From Bacillota bacterium (GTDB taxonomy: Bacteria; Bacillota; Clostridia; Oscillospirales; Oscillospiraceae), in contig JAETOJ010000007.1 in NCBI GenBank assembly GCA_021768085.1, positions 62,001 through 126,000 of the forward strand: DNA of 64,000 nt, written 5' to 3'. A program made the translations under genes and the position numbers. Below, one piece after another: positions 55,774-64,000 of the stretch. Position 1 is the first letter of the stretch. Each line of letters opens with the position of its first letter. The notes beneath the pieces were generated by a model. The model ran no database searches. It saw nothing but the letters and a program-made list of their open reading frames with translations, and had not been told where the DNA came from.

Positions 55774-57746
55774 TCAATCAGCAGCCAGAGTAAACCCATC
55801 CACTAACTGCTTCAAGGTGTTTGCCTCGGCGGACAGCTCCTCGCTGGCGGCGGCGCTCTCCTGGGCGGTGGCGCTGTTGGTCTGCACGACGGAGGAGATC
55901 TGCTCAATGCCTTCGGTGACCTGGGCCAGCGCGGTAGTCTGGTTCTCCACGGCCTCCACCACCACATGCATTTGAACAGATACATTGCCCGCCAGCTCAT
56001 TGGTTTGTTCCAGAGATTCGGTGACCCGATCCACCGCCTGGCTGCCCTCCGAGACGGACATGATGGAGCTCTCGATCAGATCCTTGGTGGCCTTGGCGGC
56101 CTCGTCGGACTTGGAGGCCAGGTTGCGAACCTCGTCGGCCACCACCGCAAAGCCTTTTCCGGCGGAACCTGCGCGTGCGGCCTCCACGGCTGCATTCAGC
56201 GCCAGGATATTGGTCTGGAACGCGATATTCTCAATGGCCGCGATGATTTTGGAGATCTCCTCCGAGGAGCTGGAGATGCGCTCCATGGCGGCGTTCAGCT
56301 CCTTCACGTGCTCCACGCTGGTGCCAAGCTGAGCGCCGGCCAGACCTACGAACCGGCCCGCCTCCTCCGCGGCTGCGGAGGTCTTTTTGGCGCTGGCGGA
56401 GATGTCGTTGATGGTGGCTGCCAGCTCCTCTACGGCGCTGGCCTGCTCCATGGAGCCCTGGCTCAGCGTCTGAGCGCCGGTGGACACCTGGCCGCTGGCC
56501 GAGGAAACCTGGCCGGCGGAGGAATCGATCTTCCGCATGGTGCCGCTCAGCTCCAGCTTCAGAGTGCGCATGGACATTAGGATGCTCTGGAACCCGCCCA
56601 CATAGGCGTCCCGGTGGGGAGACTGGATGTCAAAATTTTTGTTGGCCATTTCGCTGAGCAGATAGCCAATGTCGTCAATGATGGTGTTCAAACCCGCCAC
56701 CATAGCCGCGGTGGCGCGGGTCAGCTCCGCGGTTTCGTCTTGTCCGGTGGCCTGGGGAACGGGGGACTTCAGGTCACCCTCCACCAGCAGCTTCATCCGC
56801 TCGGCGCAGGCCCGCATGGGCACGCTGATGTTGCCGGATAGCTTTAGGGCCACCACGATGGACGCGATGATGGAGACCACAACCACCAGCACGCTGATGA
56901 AGATGCCGAAGTATGTATTCGCCAGATAGTTGGCCTTGGGCGCGGCCACAGCCAGGCTCCAGCCGTCGGTTCCGCCCACGGGGGCGTAGGCCAGATAGCG
57001 GGGCCCGTCCTCCGCCTTGATGGAGCCGAAGCCGGTTTTGCCCTGGCGCATGGCCGCGTGGAGCTCGGCCCGGCTTTTCAGGGAGGGGTCGCTCTGAGCT
57101 TCCCGCTCAATGTTCTGGGTGGTGATGGTGTCCAGCGTGATATCGGCAATGGTGTCGCCGGACTTGTTGATCATGTAGGCCCGGCAGTTGTCCCCGATCT
57201 GGATGGAGGAGACAATATCGTTTAGGAAGGTCTCCGGGGGCACAAAGTAGACCACGCCCACGATACCGGCCCCGCGGCTCCCGTTCGCATAGAGGGGCGC
57301 GGCCACCATGATGGACAGCGCCCCGGTGATCTTACTGACCAGCGGCTCGGAGACATAGACATTGCCCTGCATGGCCTGCTTCACGTATTCCCGATCCGAG
57401 TAGTCATTGCCGTCGAAAATGCTGATGCCGTCGGCGCCGATGATGTTGCCGCGCTGGAAGCCGTGCATGGACACGCGCTCGTCGATGATGGCGCGCTTTT
57501 CCTCCAAGGGTGTTTCATCGTCTGACAGCTGCGGAATGCAGCCGGTGTCCATGGCCACATTCTTATAGGCGGTCAGCTCCTGCTCAATGCGCTGCGCCGC
57601 TAACACCGCCGTCTCACTCATCATCTGGTCTACGGTGGCGACTGTGTTCCGGTAGCTCAGGGCGCTGCTGGCCGCTCCCACTGCGATCAATGCAGTCAGA
57701 ACGGTTGCCATCAAGCATACTGTAATTTTTTACGAATGCTTTTCAT
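55774..57746 (-). CDS. methyl-accepting chemotaxis protein; 1-nt frameshift near the start
   Basis: dCache-like sensor, HAMP, MCP signal tip [43 protein letters not shown]; natural start ATGAAAAGCATTCGTAAAAAA (57746) is out of frame with the rest of the ORF. Confidence 0.85.
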
Positions 57747-58013
57747 CTCTTTTCACCTCAACATAATTGTGCCGAAGCCGTTTTTCTCCTCATGGGAGCT
57801 TATATCCATTATAGGATCTGAAAGGTTGGCCTGTCAATAGCTTTTCGCTATGGGCATAACCAATTCTATTGCACTCAAAAAAATATTATGGCAGGGAAGT
57901 TCTCAGTGCCCGGAGAATTGCTCAATTGCTATCTTGAACGCGCCCTTCTGGACGCAGGGCAGGCATTACAGCTCAGACAGCCCTTCACCTTGTTTTGAGG
58001 CGGGAGACTGTTT

Positions 58014-58250
58014 CTACCATAGGGATATCGTTTTGAAGCCGGTGGCAGTCCCCAGCCCCAGCAGCAGAAGGACCAGAGCCACAAAATATTGCCCATAGAT
58101 GCCGTCAAACCAGGGATATACGCTGAAGGTCCAGTCGAACAGGGAGCATTGCGCCAGTGCCAGCGGCCCCTGTAGAGGGGCCACCACTTCAACCCGCCGC
58201 ACACGCTGATGGTTGTGAGCCGCCTGCTGACTGAGGGACACAGTCAGCAT
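58014..58250 (-). CDS. small one-TM protein, possibly a truncated membrane-protein remnant
   Basis: 78-aa ORF overlapping the MerR gene stop; C-terminal TM YFVALVLLLLGLGTATGF. Confidence 0.4.
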   Translation of the reverse strand: MLTVSLSQQAAHNHQRVRRVEVVAPLQGPLALAQCSLFDWTFSVYPWFDGIYGQYFVALVLLLLGLGTATGFKTISLW

Positions 58251-59071
58251 CCCGGCAATTCGAGTATATTCCGCTCCCCGGTGACAGGCAGGCTTTTGAC
58301 AGGCACAGCGACCTGCGTAATGTAATCCGCGCTGTTTTCGCCGCGGTTGGGCGGCCCCTCCAGATAGATGGATCGGAACGGCCCTGTGACCTGGATATTG
58401 TGTTCCCGGATATGCTTTGCCAGCGCACATACGGCTGTTCCGGTTCCCTCGTAGGGCCCCCGGTAATAGACACACAAGGCAGCGGTTTCCGCGAACTCCA
58501 TCCGTTCAGGACCGTCAAAGCTGCACTCCATGGGGATGCAGCACATGAGATCCAGTATGCCAGGGTCCTGCGCCATACGCAAGGTAAACATTCTTCCCGT
58601 CATGGACATCTTCTCTGTGCGGGCGGCGGCGATGTAGGTGTCGCGCAAACGGATGGCCGCTTCAGCGGTGTCCGCGCACTGATATTGCCGGCAAAAGCAT
58701 ACTTGTCCGGGGAGGACCGTACTGTGTACGGTCAGATCGCCTCGCTTTGCCGAGCGCACCTGAAGCATCTGAATATTTCTGTCCAAAGCGTTTCGGAGCG
58801 TCAAAAGCCGCTGTAAATGATGATCGATATTTTCAGTGTCGTAGTAATACTCTGCCACCTCTTTTAGTGACAGGCCGAGGGATTGCAAGGAGCGTATCGA
58901 ACAGATTTGCGTCATATTGTCCGCGGTATAATATCGAAAACCACTCTCTTTGTCCTTTACTGCGGGGGTCAGAAGTCCCATTTTCTCGTAGACCAGAATG
59001 GCTTTCCGGGTGACGCCGAGGATTTTTGAGACCTCCCCGATTTTGAATAGATTCTCATCCTGCTTTTTCAT
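58244..59071 (-). CDS. MerR-family regulator with GyrI-like effector-binding domain
   Basis: FKIGEVSKILGVTRKAILVYEKMGLLTPAVKDKESGFRYYTADNMTQICSIRSLQSLGLSLKEV. Confidence 0.93.
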   Translation of the reverse strand: MKKQDENLFKIGEVSKILGVTRKAILVYEKMGLLTPAVKDKESGFRYYTADNMTQICSIRSLQSLGLSLKEVAEYYYDTENIDHHLQRLLTLRNALDRNIQMLQVRSAKRGDLTVHSTVLPGQVCFCRQYQCADTAEAAIRLRDTYIAAARTEKMSMTGRMFTLRMAQDPGILDLMCCIPMECSFDGPERMEFAETAALCVYYRGPYEGTGTAVCALAKHIREHNIQVTGPFRSIYLEGPPNRGENSADYITQVAVPVKSLPVTGERNILELPGC

Positions 59072-59207
59072 GATATCCCACCAATCTCCTAACTGTTCCC
59101 TGTTTGCATTTCAGGGCAAAAAATGCGCATTTCATGTCGCCACCGTAGCGTGGTTCCCAATCTGCGGTATGATGAAAAAAATTTTAGGCGTTTATGCTCC
59201 AAAGAGC

Positions 59208-59238
59208 TTGACTCGTCCCCCTGGGTACGATTTATAAT
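59208..59238 (+). promoter_or_regulatory. MerR-type promoter TTGACT-19-TATAAT
   Basis: TTGACTCGTCCCCCTGGGTACGATTTATAAT; near-palindromic spacer TCGTCCCCCTGGGTACGA. Confidence 0.7.
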
Positions 59239-59321
59239 GATAGTGTATCAGAATCAAAAGCAGTTTGTAAAGAGATATCGGTAAAATTTGTGCCGGAGCA
59301 TTGCTGCAAGGGGGGAGTGCC

Positions 59322-60059
59322 GTGATAAAAGCAGCGTTTTGCGACGACGATATCAATGCGTTGGGTGAAATGCAGGTATTCTTTGACCAGTACCGCAGGG
59401 AGCGGAACCGGGAGATCCTCTATACGGCCTTTCATAGCCCGATAGAGCTGATGGCCGAAATTGAGCGGGGCACCCGGTTTGATGTTCTGTTTCTGGATAT
59501 CCTGATGCCCGGAGAGAATGGGATTGAAACCGCAGCAGAGATTCGCGCGTATGACCGCAATGTAAAGATCATTTTTTTAACCTCCTCCACTGAGTTTGCC
59601 GTGCAGTCCTACACGGTGGAGGCATATTTCTATCAGCTCAAGCCGCTGCGGTGGGAAAGCTTTTCCCGTGTGATGGACTCTGCGTTGGAAAAGTGTGAGC
59701 AGGAGCAAGAAACCAGTCTGATCCTGCACTGCAAAAGTGGGATCACCCGCCTTGACCTGGGGCGTCTAGAATTCTGCGAGGTGATTCACCGGACGCTGCT
59801 GTTCCATCTGTCCTCCGGGAAGGTGCTGGAAAGTACCGGCAGTTTGGACGAGCTAAGCCGCCGTCTGGCTCCTCTGGGCTGTTTCCTGCGTCCCCACCGC
59901 TCCTATCTGATCCATCTGGGCTATGTGCAGAGTATTTCCTACCGGACCGTCACCATGTCCAGCCTGACGAAGATTCCCATTCCCAGAGGAAAATACAATG
60001 AGATTAAGGACGCGTTTTTGGCGTATGCGTTCCGGAACGGGCAGGTGAACTTATATTGA
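59322..60059 (+). CDS. LytTR-family response regulator (AgrA-like)
   Basis: Receiver domain (AAFCDDDINALGEMQVFFDQY, DVLFLDILMPGENGIE), LytTR domain FLRPHRSYLIHLGYVQSI. Confidence 0.92.
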   Translation: MIKAAFCDDDINALGEMQVFFDQYRRERNREILYTAFHSPIELMAEIERGTRFDVLFLDILMPGENGIETAAEIRAYDRNVKIIFLTSSTEFAVQSYTVEAYFYQLKPLRWESFSRVMDSALEKCEQEQETSLILHCKSGITRLDLGRLEFCEVIHRTLLFHLSSGKVLESTGSLDELSRRLAPLGCFLRPHRSYLIHLGYVQSISYRTVTMSSLTKIPIPRGKYNEIKDAFLAYAFRNGQVNLY

Positions 60060-61348
60060 GAGCGCCAACCCTGATCTCTGTGTTGAATGACGCGGCGGTG
60101 AGCATATTTGGTGGCTTGCTGTCCGCTTCCTTCTGTGGTGCCCTGGCCGTCCGACGCAGCCGCGGGATATTCTGGTTGGGCATGGCGCTGATGCTGTTTT
60201 CCCAAGGCGCGGTATATCTGATTTGGGACGCGGAATTCCGGCGGCAGGTCTATCCCCTCGTCGTACATCTGCCGCTGCTGATGCTGCTCCGTGTCCTGAC
60301 CGGAAAATGGTTGTGGTCGGCAGTCTCCATTCTGTCCGCCTATCTGTTCTGCCAGATGCGGCGATGGCTGGCGCTTTTTGTGGCGGCGGCGCTGCCAGAG
60401 ATGGAGATGATACAGCAGCTTGCCGAGCTGGCGTTCACGGTGCCGCTGCTGTTGATTTTTCTGCGCTTTGCTGCCCCCGCTGTCCGGCAACTGATGGAAT
60501 ATCCGGTAAAAACCCAGTGCCAGTTTGGCTTGATCCCAGCCCTGTACTATGCCTTCGATTACCTGACCCGAATTTATACAGACCTTTTGTCCAGAGGCTC
60601 TCCGGTGGTGGTGGAGTTCATGCCCACTGTCTGCTGCGGGGCCTATCTGGTCTTTTTGCTGCATAATTCCGCGCAGGAGCACAAGCGCAGCCTACTCCGG
60701 CAGACGCGGGATAATCTGAATCTTCAGGTAGCCCAGGCTGCTCGGGAAATCAGTGCCCTGCGGGAGTCTCAAGCCCTGGCTGCCTGGCACCGACACGATT
60801 TGCGCCATCATCTGCAATATCTGCTGTCCTGCATCGAAAACGAACAGACAGAGCGGGCAAAGAACTATATTTCCAGGATTTGTGCGGAGATTGAATCCCA
60901 GCGGATACAGCGCTATTGTGAAAACGAGGCCGTCAATCTGATCCTCTCCTCTTTTGCCAAGCGGGCAGAGAGAATAGGGGTTGATCTGGATATTCGGGGG
61001 ACGCTCCCCGACGTGATCTCCGTTTCAGACAACGATCTGTGTGTGCTCCTCTCCAATGCGCTGGAAAACGCCCTCCACGCCTGCTTGCCTCTCGCTGAGG
61101 CGGGAACTGCCTGCACCATCAGCGTAGAGTTCCTGTATCATGAGCTTCTCGGTCAGAATGGCAGGCTGTTCCTACAGATCATCAACCCTTGTCAGGGGGA
61201 AGTGCTGTTTGAAAAGGGAATTCCGGTGTCCAGTCAGCCGGGACATGGGCTCGGGACTCAGAGCATCTGCACCGTTGTGGAGCGGTACGGCGGCGGATGT
61301 TCCTTTTTCACGCAGAACGGCCAGTTTATCCTGCGGCTATTTCTCTAA
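60056..61348 (+). CDS. GHKL-type sensor histidine kinase (AgrC-like)
   Basis: Multi-TM N-terminus, HRHDLRHHLQYLLSCIE, LCVLLSNALENALHACLP, GHGLGTQSICTVVERYGG; TTG start overlapping the RR stop. Confidence 0.92.
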   Translation: MRAPTLISVLNDAAVSIFGGLLSASFCGALAVRRSRGIFWLGMALMLFSQGAVYLIWDAEFRRQVYPLVVHLPLLMLLRVLTGKWLWSAVSILSAYLFCQMRRWLALFVAAALPEMEMIQQLAELAFTVPLLLIFLRFAAPAVRQLMEYPVKTQCQFGLIPALYYAFDYLTRIYTDLLSRGSPVVVEFMPTVCCGAYLVFLLHNSAQEHKRSLLRQTRDNLNLQVAQAAREISALRESQALAAWHRHDLRHHLQYLLSCIENEQTERAKNYISRICAEIESQRIQRYCENEAVNLILSSFAKRAERIGVDLDIRGTLPDVISVSDNDLCVLLSNALENALHACLPLAEAGTACTISVEFLYHELLGQNGRLFLQIINPCQGEVLFEKGIPVSSQPGHGLGTQSICTVVERYGGGCSFFTQNGQFILRLFL

Positions 61349-61475
61349 GGCCACTGTCGATTCAGTACAATTTCGGTGCGATTGATGCGCCACCCCTCCT
61401 TTTTGAGCGGGCGTCGCTCATAATGATGACGCGGGCTGGCAGTCCGCATACATAAATCAGGAGGATTGATTTAAA

Positions 61476-61874
61476 ATGAAAAAACTGGTGTCCCTTTTGC
61501 TGGCGCTGATGATGTGCGCCTCCCTGGCCGCCTGCGGTGGCGACGAAACCCCCGAGCCCACCGATAACGGCGGCGGTACAGGCGTTGTCACTGACGAGGC
61601 CCTGAAGCCCCTGGCCGAGGCCTACAACAAGCTTGCCCCGCTGTATAACGAGGCGTATGAGAACGCCGAAGCCAACGGCTGGATGGAGGACGAGCAGACC
61701 GCCGCTGAAATCCAGGCGCTGGGTGCCACGCTGGGCCCCATTGGCACCAGCCTGACCGGGGAATCCGATGCGCTGGAGGGCGCTGACATCGAGGGCATGA
61801 CCGCCACGCTGGAGGGGCTGCTTCCCACCGTCGAGGAGCTGGTTGAGCGGGTTTCCGTTCCCTACGAGGGTTGA
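61476..61874 (+). CDS. small lipoprotein
   Basis: MKKLVSLLLALMMCASLAACGGDE lipobox. Confidence 0.8.
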   Translation: MKKLVSLLLALMMCASLAACGGDETPEPTDNGGGTGVVTDEALKPLAEAYNKLAPLYNEAYENAEANGWMEDEQTAAEIQALGATLGPIGTSLTGESDALEGADIEGMTATLEGLLPTVEELVERVSVPYEG

Positions 61875-61897
61875 GAGAAGTTCCATTGATACGGCTG

Positions 61898-61927
61898 CGG
61901 CGGATGCGGGCAAATCCGCATCCGCCG
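61898..61927 (+). terminator. Rho-independent terminator
   Basis: CGGCGGATGCGG-GCAAAT-CCGCATCCGCCG-TTTT. Confidence 0.82.
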
Positions 61928-61964
61928 TTTTCCGCTTTCTTATACGAAGAAAGGAACATGAATT

Positions 61965-62513
61965 ATGGGAATTGTTATTGCCGTTGCGGTCATCGTACTC
62001 CTGGTGCTGTGGGCTGTCTCCTGCCAGCGGAAGCTGGCAGTGATGGACGAGAACATCAACAACGCCATGGCCCAGATCGGCGTTCAGCTCTCCTCCCGCT
62101 TTGACGCACTCACTGCCCTGTTAGATTTGACTAAGGGCTACGCCGACCACGAGTCCCAGACACTCATCGAAACTGTTAAGTCCCGGCGGAGCGTCATCAC
62201 GGCCACCTCCACGCCGGACGACGTGCTGAAGCAGGAGGGCGTGATCTCCGAGGCTCTGGGCCGCATCTCCATGGTAGCGGAGCGGTATCCCGAACTGAAA
62301 GCCAATGAGAACTACGCCAAGTGCATGAATGCCGTGGACAGCTATGAAAAAATGGTGCGCACCAGCCGCCTGATCTACAACGATTCCGTCACCAAACTCA
62401 ACCGCGCCATCCGTATGCTTCCCACCTGTCTGATTGCGGGAATGCTGGGCTTCCGGCAGCGGGACTACCTGGAGGCGGCAGAGGATAAGGCGGATATGCC
62501 CAACATGAAGTGA
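61965..62513 (+). CDS. LemA-family protein
   Basis: MGIVIAVAVIVLLVLWAVSCQRKLAVMDENINNAMAQIGVQLSSRFDALTALLDLTKGYADHE. Confidence 0.9.
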   Translation: MGIVIAVAVIVLLVLWAVSCQRKLAVMDENINNAMAQIGVQLSSRFDALTALLDLTKGYADHESQTLIETVKSRRSVITATSTPDDVLKQEGVISEALGRISMVAERYPELKANENYAKCMNAVDSYEKMVRTSRLIYNDSVTKLNRAIRMLPTCLIAGMLGFRQRDYLEAAEDKADMPNMK

Positions 62514-62517
62514 GCTC

Positions 62518-64000
62518 ATGAGAAAAAAGCTCACAGCCGTTTTCCTCGCGTGTTTTTGTGCCCTGCTGTGCACCCCGGCGGCACTGGCGTCTAACCGGGT
62601 GCCAGAGCTGGAGATTTCTGTGGCGCTGCGTCCCGATGGATCCGCCACCGTCACCCAGGTCTGGACAGCGGAAACCGATGAGGGAACAGAATTCTATCTT
62701 GCCTGCAAGGACAGCGGCTATCTGACCATCACGGATTTTTCCGTCTCTGATTCAGACGGGGCCTACGCCTTTGTGGAGGACTGGGATGTGAACGCCTCCT
62801 TTGAGGAAAAGGCGAATCGGTGCGGCATTGTGGAGACAAACGACGGTGTGGAGTTGTGCTGGGGGATCAGTGAATACGGTCCCCGCCGGTATACCATTAC
62901 CTATGTTCTCCACGGTCTGGTAGGCGCCTATTCCACTGCTGACGGCTTCAACCACCGATTTGTGGACGAGATGAGCACCTTTCCCACAACTGTGTCATTG
63001 ACTGTTTCCAGTGAGGATGGCACGCCTCTGACCGAAGAAAACTGCGGGATCTGGGCTTTCGGATATGACGGATCCATCTGGTTTGAAAGCGGTGTGATCC
63101 GAGCCAAAAGTGAAAGTCCGTTGGAAAGCGGCCAGCACATGACGGTTATGGTGTCGCTGGAGAAGGGGATCCTCACCCCCCTGCGCCAGGTGGACGGCAG
63201 CTTTGATGTGGTGAAGGAGCAGGCCTTTGAGGGTAGCGACTATGAGGAGGATGCCGGCCCCGCCGAAATCCTCATGGTGCTGGGCATTCTGGCCGCCATT
63301 GTCGGGATCATTGTCCTGGGCGCCACAGCCGCCGCCCGGATGCGGAAGGCCAAGCTGAACCGGCGGACAAAACAGGTGGAATACTTTCGGGACGCACCCA
63401 ACAACGGCAATTTGAATGTGACTTATCGGCTGGGAACCGCCTGTGAGCTGTGCAGGGAGGATTCCCTACTTGGGGCCTATCTGCTGCGGTTGATCGGCGA
63501 CGGTGCTTTGGAACCGGAGGAGACCGGGGCGAATTCCCCCCAGGTGGATCTGAGGCTGATCCACCCACCCAGAAACGGCAATTCCTATGACGATGCCTTC
63601 TACACCATTTTGGAGGCAGCGGCGGGGGTCGACGGAGTGCTACAGGCCAAAGAGCTGGAGCAGCTCTGCGATCGAAACGCCAAACCCCTGGCCGGCTTCG
63701 CGAACTCTTGCCGGCAGGACGCCGACCGGACGCTGATCCGCGCCGGCTGCTATCGGGGCGCGGTCTGCGAGGGTGTAAAAAGCCTGACGGAACAGGGGCA
63801 GCGGCAGCTGGATGAAATCCTGGGGCTGAAGCGGTTCCTGCTGGACTTCTCCCTGATCCATGAGCGGGGCGTGGGGGAGACGGTTATCTGGCAGGACTAT
63901 CTGATCTACGCCCATCTGCTTGGCATAGCGGATCAAGTGGCGCCCCAGATCCGCAGGCTCTATCCAGAGGCGTTGCCCCAGGTGGAGCGTTTTGAGCGGT
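62518..64000 (+). CDS. DUF2207-like membrane protein (3' truncated by window edge)
   Basis: Open frame from ATG 62518 to window end (not in the supplied ORF track because it lacks a stop); signal peptide, beta-rich ectodomain, TM at ILMVLGILAAIVGIIVLGA; follows lemA. Confidence 0.8.
   Translation, partial: MRKKLTAVFLACFCALLCTPAALASNRVPELEISVALRPDGSATVTQVWTAETDEGTEFYLACKDSGYLTITDFSVSDSDGAYAFVEDWDVNASFEEKANRCGIVETNDGVELCWGISEYGPRRYTITYVLHGLVGAYSTADGFNHRFVDEMSTFPTTVSLTVSSEDGTPLTEENCGIWAFGYDGSIWFESGVIRAKSESPLESGQHMTVMVSLEKGILTPLRQVDGSFDVVKEQAFEGSDYEEDAGPAEILMVLGILAAIVGIIVLGATAAARMRKAKLNRRTKQVEYFRDAPNNGNLNVTYRLGTACELCREDSLLGAYLLRLIGDGALEPEETGANSPQVDLRLIHPPRNGNSYDDAFYTILEAAAGVDGVLQAKELEQLCDRNAKPLAGFANSCRQDADRTLIRAGCYRGAVCEGVKSLTEQGQRQLDEILGLKRFLLDFSLIHERGVGETVIWQDYLIYAHLLGIADQVAPQIRRLYPEALPQVERFER

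Noticed and set aside
58014-58250. Second component of a MerR-controlled transporter
   Set aside because: Only 78 aa with one TM; could be a truncated remnant, so no functional claim beyond a low-confidence CDS.
1-64000. CRISPR arrays, tRNA or rRNA genes, prophage structural genes
   Set aside because: No regularly spaced repeats, tRNA-like cloverleaf sequence, rRNA signature or phage morphogenesis proteins were recognized by eye; tRNAscan-SE and Infernal would be decisive.

Overview
GC-rich chromosomal window, probably from a gut clostridium of the Oscillospiraceae/Flavonifractor type (inferred from gene content and codon style, not verified). Most of it is housekeeping and core metabolism: ftsK/spoIIIE, uppP, argG/argH, tmk, mtaB, a CorC/hemolysin-type CBS protein, a flavodiiron protein, an acyl-CoA dehydrogenase fusion, a trxB-ccdA-tlpA operon, an ECF sigma/anti-sigma pair, guaA, a TetR-ABC operon, a ferredoxin with a divergent Crp/Fnr regulator, hsp20 behind a CIRCE element, a DHHW-MBOAT acetylation pair, an MCP, a MerR gene, an AgrA/AgrC-like pair and a lemA-DUF2207 locus. 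The main accessory region is a ~7.2 kb integrative mobilizable element (37353..44529) inserted at the 3' end of guaA. It has 13-bp att direct repeats (CGAGTGGGAATGA), matching arm-type repeats at both ends, a divergent XRE/xis promoter region, a tyrosine integrase, MobC, an internally deleted AAA/RepA-like gene, an iteron-like inverted repeat, a pMV158-like oriT, a MobV relaxase and a transglutaminase lipoprotein cargo. That cargo is a one-gene fusion of two adjacent host genes that lie between argG and argH. Other main points: a lysine riboswitch with promoter and terminator ahead of an NhaC-family transporter that carries a zinc-ribbon-like insert; an acyl-CoA dehydrogenase/EtfA/rubredoxin fusion next to a flavodiiron protein; a one-base homopolymer frameshift at the start of the MCP; a Crp/Fnr-type palindrome exactly at -41.5 of a predicted promoter; and a 19-bp-spacer MerR-type promoter in front of the Agr-like two-component system. 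No tRNA, rRNA or CRISPR was seen.
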